Positions 39,105-50,974 of a stretch of DNA of 64,000 nt are shown here, in pieces (positions within the stretch are counted from its first letter, which is position 1; the number at the start of each line of letters is the position of its first letter). The stretch covers positions 5,433,738 to 5,497,737 of the forward strand of contig OY718808.1 in the NCBI GenBank assembly GCA_963070105.1, written 5' to 3'. The notes under the pieces are model-generated. The model worked only from the letters and a program-made list of their open reading frames with translations, was not told where the DNA came from and did no database searches. The stretch comes from Litomosoides sigmodontis (taxonomy: Eukaryota; Nematoda; Chromadorea; Rhabditida; Onchocercidae). A program made the position numbers and the translations under genes.

Positions 39105-39918
39105 CTCTCCACCAATGTAAAACACACAGTAACTGAAAAATTAAATTTCTACAACAAAAAGAACAAACTACGACCTTAGAAAACATTATCACAGCCTTAT
39201 AATTATACGCAGCTAGTATAATACACTCCTGGAATATACCTTACCGCTACCTACCAAGTCAGTCACATCGTCCTCCTCAAACCCCCACCCCGCGCCTTCC
39301 TCACTTCCATTAATCACCTTTTCGCAATACGATTACGAACCCAGCGGTACAATGCGAAGTTCTATTGCGAAATGATATCTTCTAAAGTAGGCTGAAAGTA
39401 AATCAGTGGGTGGTGTTCGTGGTCTGCCGTGGAAGGCGTGGTGTGAGTTAAGAAAGCCTAATTTTAATGTAGAAAACGTGGTTCGGAAGTGAAAAGAGCC
39501 AGAACAAATACGTGTAGACTATACGAATAGTTAGTTTCTCCTCAGCAACGTATTAGAAAGTGAAAGCGCCAAACGACGTGTTTTCCATTTTAGTATTAAT
39601 ATTAATACCAAAAGAAAGCGAGAATTTGCGGATTGTATCGATTCTGTTGGAGAATGAAGCACATATTTTTGTCTGATCAAATTAAACTGGTCGAATGAGC
39701 TTTTCATTGAAACATAAGATGATGTAGGCGCGGTTGTCTCCGCGTATGCGTTGTATTTCTAAATTCGTTTTTCAATATCATTGAATCGGCGTGGGACTTC
39801 TCTGGCAATATTTAATGCGCGCAATGTCTAGGGACGATCATTTGATGATGCATCAGATGGATTTTGCTATATCATAATGATGTGCGTCAACATGCATATT
39901 CGGAGATTTTATTTTCAG
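39105..39918. promoter_or_regulatory. Shared divergent promoter region
   Basis: 814 bases lie between the divergent starts of the proteasome beta-1 and REEP genes, and the sequence holds no coding exon. It probably contains both promoters and the REEP outron, which ends with the acceptor ATTTTCAG at 39911-39918, immediately before the ATG. No TATA box or named element was recognised. Confidence 0.5.
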
Positions 39919-41333
39919 ATGGTTCTTCAGTTACTTTCGCACGCCGCATCTGTTGTGGTTGGAGCACTTTACCCAGCTTTCAAAACTTTCAAAGTCATTC
40001 GTGAGGGCGATTTTCTACAAATGGTTAATAGTTGTTTTATTTTTTTATTTCTGTAATTCCCTTCTCAGTAATAATTGTCTAAGGAAGCCTCTAATTGGCA
40101 ATTATCACAATTATTTCAGAAACGATGGTTAAAGTACTGGACGGTTTATGCAGGCTTTCTAGCAGCTGATACTATTGGTGATATATTACTTTTACCGTAT
40201 ATTGTGCCTGGTTACTTGTTGATGAAGATGAGTTTCCTGCTTTGGACAGCGTCACCATGGACGGATGGTGCTTCAATTGTTCATCAAAAAGTAGGCACTG
40301 ACTTTAAAGTACTTCATTGACATTTTGGAAGAAAATTAAGTTGTTGAAAAGTCATGCGTTGCTCATTGGACAAACCAAGGGGCATCGCTGTTTCCAATAA
40401 CAGTAGTTCTCGGAAAGAATGTTTTAATCCAAGAAATTAACGGATGAGAGTGAAAATATTGATTATATCACTGAATGTTTTAACATACATTTCTCTCTAT
40501 GAAATGTTTCAGTTAATTGCTCCTCTATTGACAACATATGAAAAGGACATCGATGAGATGCTAGACAGTATTAGACGTTCTATGCAACGGCAGGCCTCGA
40601 GATTAGGAAATGGAGCACTTGATAAGTCGGTATTTAATGAAAGTTTCAGATTAAATAATGCCGTCATTTTTGTAAAAAAAATATTAAAAACTTCTTTGCA
40701 GGGCACGTGTTGGATTATTGTCGTTTGCAACAACAGATAGTTCGTATACTGGTCAGTCACTACTTACCGGTCGATACGCTCCAATAACTGTCGGTTAGTA
40801 CGCTGTTTATTATTTTCCAAATAGATCTATGAAAATTCACATGTTTCTTGGTGTCATTTGTATTAAAATAGAAGTTACAGACCTCTGAGTCATGCAGGTT
40901 GCAAAAAAAAACCATTTTTATTATATGATTTAAGAGTAATGCGATTATTTGCAGTGGTAGAAGAACAAGCAGAAGAGGATATTATCCGGGTATTTGATGA
41001 AGAAACAAACATTAAGAGAGAGGTAGAGGAGAGTGAAAGTATGTCTTCAAACTGTAAGTTTCGTTCTCTTTTTTCAAATTGAAGCATAAAACAAATTGAA
41101 GCATTGAAGCATAAACATGATTTTATAATTGTTTGAATGATTATGATATACTTTAGCACAAAATCGCTTGAGGAGGAACTGTACAAATTCTGAAGGTGCC
41201 AGCGTTGTTAAGAGAGGGCAAAAGCGATCGCGTAAAAATAAATCGGAAGGTAGTTTATACTGTTCTGTGCGTTAGTTTTACATTTCTCACTACTCCATTC
41301 CAAATTCTATTTCATTTAGTGGACCAGTTATAA
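39919..41333 (+). CDS. REEP1-4-type ER-shaping protein (TB2/DP1/HVA22 family)
   Basis: Seven exons, 39919-40023, 40120-40290, 40513-40625, 40702-40793, 40955-41053, 41157-41249 and 41320-41333, give 228 residues. The TB2/DP1 core occupies about residues 1-110: GALYPAFKTFKV, then KRWLKYWTVYAGF, DTIGDILLL and LLWTASPWTDGASIVHQK. The distance from FKTFK to the KYW block equals that in vertebrate REEP1, which supports the exon 1-2 junction. The family forms hairpins in the ER membrane that curve tubules and link them to microtubules. The C-terminal half is acidic (VEEQAEED), then basic (KRGQKRSRKNK), consistent with a cytosolic tail. The ATG directly follows a strong acceptor, suggesting trans-splicing with almost no 5'UTR. 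The donor of exon 3 (GTCGGT) was chosen because it alone keeps frame. Confidence 0.87.
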
Positions 41334-42200
41334 GGAGAATGAGGAATTCCACAATTGCAGTTTTCGCAGTGTTCAGATTAACAAGTTTTTCCTTCCAATG
41401 CTCGGCTTCTATATAGCGTTTATCAAACTCTTTGATGTACCTGACCTTTCACTTACTCTTTGTTTCCGGTTTGCAGAAAATGCAGCGAATCGGTCGCAAC
41501 GAAGAAGGCGTATTACATCAAGTCGTAGTACTTCTCGCGGACGATAAGTTTTACTTTTCATATTTCTACAGACTTTGTAAAATATTGTGTATATTGTACT
41601 ACATTTATCGCTAATTCCATCTTTTTCTTTTGATATACAACTATGTTCACTAATTACTGCGTTTCTTCAATTTGCAATTGGTTATGTTTTTTCCCTTTTG
41701 TCTTTCACACGGTGTTAGTATATTCATGGATTTTTTGTCTATACTCAATTTTTGTAATTTACATTTTATTGTCACTATTAAGTTTGTTGCTTATAAGTGG
41801 TACATTTTTTGCAAGATACAATATCTGGAGCAAAAATACTAAGCATTTAGATTTCAACTCTGCATACAGTGTTCTTAATAATGAATTGGTTTCATTTCTT
41901 TATCATCAAGAAGTTAGTCCCCTTTTCCGCAAAGATAAGTATTTTTGTAAGGTCTCTGGATCTTCACAGTTCTGATTAAAAATTTAGATAACTAGAAAGA
42001 GGAAACTTCCATTCTGGTTACATTGTTTTAATGCTTAGAATAAGATGTACTTTTTTATTCCAAAGTGCTCTACAACACAGATTTTTGTAGAAATTTTTTT
42101 CCTTGAAAAGCAGCAAGTTTAATAGTACGTATTTTATTGATTCGTGCTCATTGAATATGTTTTAATAATACAGCAAAAATATAACTTGACCACAGTCAGC
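41334..42200. other. Convergent intergenic region
   Basis: Very AT-rich sequence between the REEP stop and the TYW2 stop. A 110-codon hydrophobic open frame at 41643-41975 (+) translates T-rich sequence and has no supporting splice context. No RNA gene was seen. Confidence 0.5.
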
Positions 42201-44912
42201 TTAACACTGAAGTTTGGTGCGCGTAACTTCTTTCTCATCTTGCGGTTGACATAACAAATCTACAACAAAATGATCTGTTTGCATTTGATAATTTTTCACT
42301 ATGTTTACCTCTAGTATTGTGCAGGTCCATATTTTATCCTTCTCGTCGTGAATGTTATTCAGATAACGAGAACAGCTGAAATAGATGTAATTGCTATTTG
42401 CATAACTATATTTGAACAGCTTTGTTCTACACCAAAGGTTTAGATGAATTTAAATTTGTACTTCGTAGCGCAGGTTATGGCAAAATTTTGCAAGGTTTCA
42501 TTGATCATTGACCATTTTTCCTGTCTGAGACAATCATCAATTCGTCCATATGGCAAGATGCGACTTTCCATTTCTTTGATGATAGTTGCTGAACGACTTA
42601 ATTTTCTTTTCTTCATTTTACTGTCATGTGTTGTAGTTTCAATTTCTGAAAAAACTTTGATTTCAAAATTTTAAAGTTGATCCCACTAAGTTCACAGAAG
42701 ATATTACATTTACACTTAATTCGATTCAGGGAATTTTGCTTAAAAAACTATTTGACAAGTTTGGATGAGAACCAAACCTTCACATTGCATGACACTGTTA
42801 TCCATTAATTTGCTAAAGATGCTTTTATTGTTCTTTTCCGATGGAGTCCTCTTTTCGGTGTTAATATTTTTAGTATCGGTAATGTTATTTAGTTCATTCT
42901 CTTCGCTGATATCCTCCACATTTTTCTTCCTGTAAGAGTAGAAAAGTTTTTCAAATGGTAATGGGAGCCTTGCTGAAAATTTTCGATAGCTAGTTTTAAG
43001 TGATGAATGATATAGTTCAATGAATGATATATTCCATATCGTGCTTTCTTTGTAACAAGTTGATGGCTTGGAGACCTTTCTGAGCGAGTGAAAATCGATT
43101 TTTTATTTTAAAAAATTTATAAAATGTCTATACAGAGGAAATTTCAGTAATTTCCAATACCTTATAAGTTGTGCAATCGGTTTATCAATGAGCTCCGCAC
43201 TGCCAGTTCCCTGTTCTGATGTCCTGACTGCTTCATGTATATGAAGTATTCCACCTGTTGATTTCAAACATTTGCAAGCAGCCAACCAGTATGGCCTTGA
43301 TGATGGTAGCAGTCCAACATTTACACGATCTGCTACACCCTGCGGTGTTACCTACGGTAAAAAGTAATTGATTTGTAATTGACTGACACCAAAATTTTTG
43401 TGAAAAAGACATTCTGTTGTAAAGAGGTCATGCCAGCGTTCAATGGAAGTGTGGAAAACTGCTTAACTGATTTAACTACTGGTGTCAGTCATCTGATTTA
43501 CAGTAGTTCTGGAGGCGGCGGGTCGGGTTTTCATAATGCTGAATAAGTGATTTTAGTACCTTGATGGTGATTCTACAAAGATAAAAGGATAAAAATTTTG
43601 TAAATTTATGGGTTAGGAACGCACTCTATCTCTGCATTGAACACTGATTCCTCGCATTTACCAGATGGGACTGGTTTTATCAGTTTATCAAACAGCCCAA
43701 CCAGAGAATGAAATGTGCTGAATATTCTCAGATTTGTTTGATATATTATGACAAGTAGCTAAGAGTTCTCAAAGGTTACCTTTCTGGAATCGCCTTGAAT
43801 GACTGTGCAGCGATCCTGGACATCGTTACTTCGCAAATTACGCTTTAATGCTTCAATAGCATCTTCATTCCAATCGATGGCGTAGACATGTTTTGCTTGT
43901 GCATTTACCAAATAGGGCAATGTATAATATCCAATGCCTGTTGTCGGAAATGTTTACTCCAGAAAATAACACTAATTTATTTGTAAGATCCGAAAAAATG
44001 TAGTACCCGCAAACATGTCAGTGACAACTTCCTGACGGCAATCGAATCTCGAGATTCGTTGCTTCTCTAAGGCATTGTTGACATTAAAGAAACATTTTGT
44101 AACATCGTAGAGGAACCTGTAAGTTTAAAGTTTAGTTTTCAATGAGATATTTTTTATTTCTAATTGTTGGACTTATGAAGGCCTCACAGGACTGTTACAC
44201 AGGAACTGCGATCAAAACCTCATTTCTTATGAATTGAAGTTTTACTAATTTAAAGCAAGTAATACCTGATATCACCATCAATGTGTTCCACCCAGCCATC
44301 CTTTCCATGCAGCAGATCGATGTGAGGCTTACGGAATTCATCCTCGCCAACCATACGCTTCTTCCCCAAACGATTTGCATTAAGCGATTCTGTTGTTATC
44401 TCCCATAGTTTGGGCCCTAATATAATTTCCAAATTATACTGTTCTTTAGCAGCAGTTAGAAGTTCATATTATTTCGAATTCATTTCTCCGATATTGAATG
44501 CGAGATTGTTAATTGTAGGAATAATGGAGAAGTCAAAATGAAATAAAAGATGAGTGAGACGGCAGCGAACTAATTCTTTACTTCCCCAACTTCCAGCAAC
44601 ACTTAATTTACTCTAAATTTGAACAGCAAGTATGTCTTTAAAAGAGAAGAAAATGTGAGAGAAAGGTAGAAAGCATCTTCAGCCACCCATTAGCCTCCAG
44701 TTGGGATGCTTGAAGCAGTTGTGCGGTAAGATAATCATATCCCCGTGCTTCTCCCATCGTTTCGGTAGATCGCGCTGCACCTCGTCGTTCCAAATTCCCA
44801 TTTGACCAGCAGCACAACGAAGTGAGTCAAGCAACTGTCCGAAGGTTGTCTTGTTGACACCTGTACTCGTCATCTCATCCACATTATCTCGTCGATTTAA
44901 ATTTGCAAGCAT
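42201..44912 (-). CDS. TRMT12: tRNA wybutosine-synthesising protein 2 homologue (TYW2/TRMT12)
   Basis: Eight exons on the minus strand, 44912-44687, 44416-44266, 44116-44007, 43937-43780, 43351-43161, 42929-42778, 42645-42462 and 42375-42201, give 448 residues from the ATG at 44912. The first exon has GDMIILPHNCF; the next has LLHGKDGWVEH. The cofactor-binding motif DMFAGIGYYTLPYL lies at about 158-171, followed by VYAIDWNEDAIEALKRN and DRVNVGLLPSSRPYW. The end, VKNYQMQTDHFVVDL, matches the conserved C-terminal strand. TYW2 transfers the aminocarboxypropyl group of S-adenosylmethionine to the tricyclic base next to the anticodon of tRNA-Phe. Residues about 279-390 (two exons) are a charged low-complexity insert. 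The open frame and exon run upstream to an acceptor at 44937, and the N-terminus looks shorter than in other eukaryotes, so a further 5' exon is possible. Confidence 0.87.
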
Positions 44913-44937
44913 ACCTGAAGTCCTTCTGAAGTTCACG

Positions 44938-47900
44938 CTAAATTTGAATATAATTATTTCTCCTCTTCGTGGACAATATTAGCAATGTTTTACAATTTTC
45001 AATTAGTGGCACTTGCTGTGATTAATGTTTCATCCATCACTCAGTGTAATTCAATATTTTTCAAACTGAGGGATATTTAGATGGAGTAAGAAACTGCTGC
45101 AAAGGTTTGTTTTGCAACATCAGTGATCGATGATGGTGTTTCCTGCTGCTTCATATAAAATTATAACTAAAACTTTTTAGAAAAGTTTGAAAATACTTCG
45201 CTCTAATTTTTACAGCGAAAAATACTTTCTGAGGAGAATTGCGCAAATCAAACGGATTCATTTAAGCTATAATAGCACAGGAAGAATACATTAGAGAAAT
45301 ATTTTCAAACTATTTTCCCGCACACTCAACGATTTGCTCACTTACTTCTTTATTATCAATTTAATTTGTGGATTCACTTAATTAATGAAAATGGGCCATT
45401 CCGCTCCGTTATTGATCATCCTGGCAATCTCTCTAATGAAATTTATCACGAAGGACAGATATTCTGCAGCTTATCGGTTGAGCAATATGAAATTGGAAAT
45501 CGGCTCATTAATTAGTTAATTTCCTGATGCAGACTTCTTCCTATAGTAGCAGTCAATGCAGCGAGAAGATCACGCAGCGATAGTCGATAGTTGTCTCGAT
45601 CGGCAACATCTTAAACTTTTGCATGAAAAAGAAGAAAGTGAGCAACAAAGTTAACAAAAATTTTACAATTTAATAAACAATTGGACGAAAAAAAAAGGAA
45701 AAGCAATCTTTTTTTTACCGCTAACGACTGGGAAACTGAAATCCGAGTAGCAATTTGTAGGAGAGAGAGAGAGAGGGAGGGAGGGAGAGAGGGGGGGAGA
45801 GAGAGGAGTGGGTGTAAGAAGTCGGTTGGGAGGAAGTATTACAACACGAAGGAAAATATTGCGGTGCGTAAGTGTGAGTAGCTCATAGTGAAGTTGCTAG
45901 CAGAGAGTTGTTGTCTGGCGAACGCTCTACACAGATCCTCGCCCTCATTGCTGTTAATTGCAAGCAAGCATTGGGCTGCTTGAGTAATTATCAGAATATA
46001 TAATGAAACCATCCGCAATTCTGCGCTCGTCGTACTCATAACGGTTCCTTCGCATTTCCGTAGGACCTAAGTTTACTTAGCAAGGCACGTGTTTCATGCA
46101 AAGGAATGAGATGGAAATAATGTGAAGAAGGCTAAACCGACCTTTGACATTACGCTTCCGGAACACCTAACACAGAGAAAAGAGAAAAGGATTGAATAAT
46201 TTACTTCGTAAATTCATACGATATTTCGCTAAAGAATTACACTGCATGCTGCGATGAATGTATCGGTCCGGAAGAGAACCGGGCCGAATGAATCGAAGTT
46301 CACTTTGAAGTTTTAGAGTACCGAAAATCAGAAAGTTAGTAGCTTTCGATTGACTGAAATAAAAACAAAAACATCCTTCCTTTCATCCTCCAAAAATTAA
46401 AACAGTCTTCAGTGAAACAATCGCATCTTAAAACTGCTCGCTACCTAAATGTTATCATCAGTTTTCAGGTGAAAAGCAGTAGGAATTGATCTGTGACAAT
46501 GATCATAGCATATGCTGTGAATTTAAAACTTTCCATAACATTTCAAAATTAAGGATGACATGCTTGTAATGATAAGGGAAAGGCAGAATTTTTGGGACTA
46601 ACTTTGTACTTATTGTTGGGAATGAAATCAGAGAGAGGCAACTTTTGTTCAACCCTAAAGACTTAGTAGGGCTGAAGTTCAGAAGGCAAAAGTTATGTAA
46701 TCAAATGAGTAACACTGAAGGACTCTCATGAAGCAAAATGTTGAATGACAGAGTTATTAATTCGGGAATGCGCAGTCATGGAAATGCATCAACCTTAAAC
46801 AACAGCTTTAATTAATTAATTCAAAGAAATACGAACGTAGCCGACACACACGCGTAGACGTACACGTGGATAATGAGACTTGGATAAATTGGTACAATTA
46901 CAAATTGATCGAAATTAAGTGGTGGACAGTAAGGCTCGTTTTGAGCTAATAACTTTGAATGAAATGTGAGTGAAGTAAAGGAAAAAACAAAGATTTCCGA
47001 TGGTATATGATGGAAAGAGCCAGAAATTCCACTTCTACTTCTATGCCCACAACTATTATTAAAATTTCAACATTTCACATCGATGATAGTGAAGGGAGGG
47101 AGAGGAGCCTTCCCTCATCTCACTTATAATCCTCCTCCGCACGTCAACCGAAAATAGATGAATATGGTGGAATGGATGAAGGATGAACGAACAAAGCTAT
47201 CAACAATAATCAAATTAATCTTTGTACACAGTCAGCTGACCGCACCTATCTAAGTGAAAAGTAAAAAGTGGACGAGTTAACTACGTGAGAAAGTCGCTGC
47301 GAAACGGATGATGAAAGGTTCCCTTCAATAACGGAATGGTTTGCACTATTATTGCTATAATGCAAGTAATTATTTCGGAAAAATAATCGAAATAAACTTA
47401 TTTGCAATTGCATCGTTTCATTGGCTTAATTTAATTTAGCTCAATTTGAAATATGACGACTGACAGACAGGGAAAAAACTGAGCTCGGAAAATGTTGTAA
47501 CTCATAATTTCGATTGGTTGTGTGAGAACGATTATAAGTGAGATGAAGGAAGGCTTCCCTCTCACTGATATTAAATATTGAAATTTTAATGATAGTTATT
47601 TGCGTAGAAGTGGAAGTGGTTTTCCATCAAATTTCATCTTCAGACCTTGTATTTCTTCATACTTTATTGTCATTGCAAAATATACCTGTCCTTACTGTCA
47701 ACTATTCACAGCTTGAACGATGTAATTCCGCTCAATATCAGGTCACGCCTATACCACTCGCTTCATCTCCTTATCCAAGTGTAGCCCGAACTATGTCTCT
47801 ATATTTCTGAATTAATTCATTATAACTGCTAATTGCAACTTATCCTTCATCGGCAATAATTGCATGGCACTCAGTGCTTCTCTTCCCGACCTCTACAGTA

Positions 47901-48687
47901 TTACTTATTTCACCGATAACTTTTACATCTCTTAAATCTTTCCTTGAACCTGGCAGTTTTACTGCTCCACTGCAAGTAACCTTTTAATAAGCAGACTATT
48001 TCTTAAAAAGTACTTCTTGCTAACTATGCAAAGCGTATCCGAATTTATACAAATTTCAAATTGTACGTCGCAACAAAAAATATAGTTCTTAGCCACTTTT
48101 AGGTTTAAATACTGCGATTCACTGCTTCAATTATTTCAGCCTATCGTTTATAAAAATAATTTACTTCATTCATAAATAACCGGAAGTTCGTATTAGCATA
48201 CTTCTATTAGCATACTTCTGCTAATATAATCGGTTATATGCACTTGTCTAAAACTCACCATTATTACTACTTTTAATAAAAGGCTTAAAAATGACAGAAA
48301 CTAATGGAGGTCTTATATAGTCATTATTGTTGTTATTTACTAATTAGTGCTATTATTAATTATTACTACCAACTATGATTATCATTCATATCAATTAATA
48401 GTATTGCTGTTGATTATTAGTAATACAATGGAATGATTGATGCTGCGGATATATGTTGTCAATTTAAATATATGTCTAAGTATGAATACTTGAGAATTCG
48501 TGACATATGCAGTACATAGCAATTTTAATTAGAAAAATGAAATGCGATAGCTGCGATTTCAGTTCGTTTCTTTTAGCCTTTTTTTTAAAGAGATATTTTA
48601 AGTTTAATTTTCCTCTTCCTATTCCCTCTCATTCTCCGATATCTCACTTTTTATTCAATGCACAATTTCTTTTTCCTTTTTTTTCAG
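44938..48687. other. Gene-poor intergenic region
   Basis: About 3.7 kb without a supportable exon chain. It contains a GA-rich array near 45760. Open frames such as 45681-45881 (+) translate that repeat, and 47589-47810 (+) has no family motif. Confidence 0.5.
45759..45809. repeat. (GA)n / GGGA-rich tract
   Basis: About 50 bases of pure purine on the + strand, GA dinucleotides mixed with GGGA units. Confidence 0.9.
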
Positions 48688-48700
48688 TCGCCGATATCAC
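48688..48700 (+). other. Possible 13-nt 5'UTR microexon
   Basis: Thirteen bases lie between an excellent acceptor (a run of T then CAG, ending at 48687) and an excellent donor (GTAAGT from 48701). No start codon is inside. It may be the first, trans-spliced non-coding exon of the four-pass membrane gene, joined to an exon starting near 48777. Confidence 0.4.
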
Positions 48701-48801
48701 GTAAGTTCCTTGTTCAACCCACAGTAGCTGAGAGATAAGAAAAACAAAACCGACTGAAATCTTTGCGCCATTAAAGGTTGCTTGTTCATGAAATACAAGG
48801 A

Positions 48802-49713
48802 ATGATTAGAATTTCCCACTTAAGAATGGAAGAGAGGAAGTTCCGATTGTTGACAAGTATCACTGCAGCAATATTCCAGCTAGCTAACATCATTTCTGCT
48901 GTACTGGCTTTGGTCATTTGGGACTACAGACATTATCAGCCACTTTGGAATGTTTCTTACTACGGTTAGGTATCTGAAGATTTTTTATTAAGTATATATT
49001 CACGATAATTTTATCAAACAGTTTACTCACAGCGAGAATTAAGATAACCTGAATAAAGCTCGACTTATGGCGAAATGTTTTGAAGGCGAAACTCGCAACT
49101 CTAACGATATTTTTCAGCAGGAACATCAATTGCGCCCACAATTCATTTTTTCAACTCCCAACATTTCTTTCTCCCTTCCCTTCACCCGTTTGTATTTTTT
49201 TTTAATTATTTAGAAGCACTATTACTTCTCTTAAGAAATTTTGGATTTACTTTTTTAAGGCTCATTGATATTATCGACTTCTATCAGCACCGCCATCGTA
49301 ATTACGCTTATGAAAGGAGTGCATAATAAGCAGCCTTATCTCATGCTCCCATTCATTGTTTACTGTTCAATCCAAGCTGTTATCAGGTGAATACCCATCT
49401 TGATCATCCACAGAACACTCTTGAGAAAATTTTTTGAGATCGTTTTAATGGCTTCAATTTACTGAACATTCATTCCAGTCTCCTGCTCCTTTCCTACTTC
49501 ATTGCAACAGCTCTACTGGAGTATTGGTTGAACGGTACCATCTTTTTATATACTGTTCAGATGATAGCTATATTTATTTCGCTATCACTGTACTGGATCA
49601 TATCGTCACGAATAGTTCGCAAGCAACAACGACAGATTCAGAAATCCGTTGAACTACATCACAAATCAGTAGTGGGAAAATATTCAAAGCCATTTTCTGC
49701 GAACAGTATTTGA
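48802..49713 (+). CDS. Four-pass membrane protein of unknown function
   Basis: Three exons, 48802-48964, 49260-49386 and 49479-49713, keep frame and give 174 residues from the first ATG of the open frame. An in-frame Met at 48826 (LRMEERKF) is an alternative start. Hydrophobic segments lie at about 18-42 (ITAAIFQLANIISAVLALVI), 55-72, 80-110 (a long one, LMLPFIVYCSIQAVISLLLL) and 118-141. The C-terminus is basic and probably cytosolic (RIVRKQQRQIQK). The first loop carries a possible N-glycosylation site (NVS). The size and four-segment layout recall small nematode tetraspan or LAPTM-like proteins, but no diagnostic motif was recognised, so no function is assigned. The 49260 acceptor ends in TTTTTTAAG, less typical than TTTCAG. 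Confidence 0.72.
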
Positions 49714-49864
49714 AAACTTTGCCTAAATGTGTAAACTTAACCTGCGAAAAATATTTTTAAGATAAATTCAAATCTGAATTTGATTTTCCTTCACTCAGTT
49801 CAGTTCCTGCTTTAAGCACAGAGTACTAGTCCAAACGAGATGAGTAGTTTTATTGCGGCATTTA

Positions 49865-49870
49865 AATAAA
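49865..49870 (+). terminator. Polyadenylation signal of the four-pass gene
   Basis: AATAAA lies about 150 bases after the stop codon at 49713, on the coding strand. Confidence 0.5.
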
Positions 49871-50540
49871 ATATTAATGCCGCAGTATGTAAACGATACG
49901 TTTACTTCTTGATTCTCTCAGGTAAACGGATAAGCTTAATAAACACTACTTAATATTTTTAAGAAACACAGAGATTATGAACTCAAAAATTTATTTGGGA
50001 AATTACATCTTCTTGATACCACAGAAGTGAAGTTGCATTTCTAACTTCATTTAATTTAACATTAAGTACAAACATAGTGTTTTTTACACAAACCGTAACT
50101 GGCTGCTCATATGCACTACACTCGTTCCATTTGATTTGTACTGATCAAAGCCGTGGCATCATAAAGATGAGCATACCTAAACTCATTCCTTGATAATTTA
50201 TAAATTAAATAGATTAAACAAATAGTTCCTTTTCCTCCCATCCCACATCCACACAATTTCCAGTTTTAATAATAAGAAACTTAATTGCTTTCCATTGGTT
50301 ATTGAAATTTTCAGCAACTAGAAGTCAACCACCATATCAACTCCGTCCATATTTGTGTCGTGAATCGTCACAAACATGTTTTAAGGGTATCGTGCTTTAC
50401 ATGTAGCATGTTCAAATTAAGAATTGAAATTTCAGTAAAAAAGTGGTGACAATCTGATTAATTACAAACCTGTGCAGCTTTCATGTAGTTTGTTGAGTCT
50501 ACTCCAAAACTTCAACAGCTAAAATCATAGCATCTAACAA

Positions 50541-50974
50541 TTATTTTTTATCCACTGAGCTTTCCCTGTACGGAATACCATATTGCCTCAATGTCGGGAA
50601 GTGTTTCTTTAGCCAATGAATATATGCCATATCTCGTCTATCTTCTAGCTTCCTGACCTTTTCATTGAACTCAATTGTGTAGTGGACGTAATGCCAAACT
50701 AAAGCACAAAATATTTATTTTCACAAGCAAAATTCATTCGAATGAAGGAAAAGGGAAGGCGGAGACATCAGCTAGTAGGAAAATACTGAAAGAAAGAAAG
50801 CATCATCCCTCCCGACGATACTCACATAAATGATGTATCACTAAATAAAGAGTTAACATAAGCAGTACAATTCCTACCTGCGGAACCAATAAGACCATAA
50901 AGTGCAAAACGTTTCCATCCTTTCGCGAAAAATGATTTCCCTATGTTTGAACTCTGATCTTTTGAAATAGACAT
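50541..50974 (-). CDS. 84-residue single-pass membrane protein, unknown
   Basis: Two exons on the minus strand, 50974-50878 and 50698-50541, join in phase to 84 residues and a UAA stop. A basic N-terminal stretch (FFAKGWKRF) leads into one probable membrane segment at about residues 23-41 (ALYGLIGSAVWHYVHYTI). A highly charged C-terminal half follows (NEKVRKLEDRRDMAYIHWLK), predicted helical. The layout resembles small mitochondrial inner-membrane or assembly proteins, but I could not match it to a named family. The ATG at 50974 was chosen because a strong acceptor (TTTATTTAACAG, ending at 51012 on the minus strand) lies 37 bases upstream. The same frame stays open across that acceptor, so a longer N-terminus is possible but less likely. 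Confidence 0.68.

Noticed and set aside
41643..41975. 110-codon Phe/Tyr-rich open frame after the REEP gene
   Set aside because: It is typical of T-rich intergenic sequence, with no splice sites consistent with a gene and no motif.
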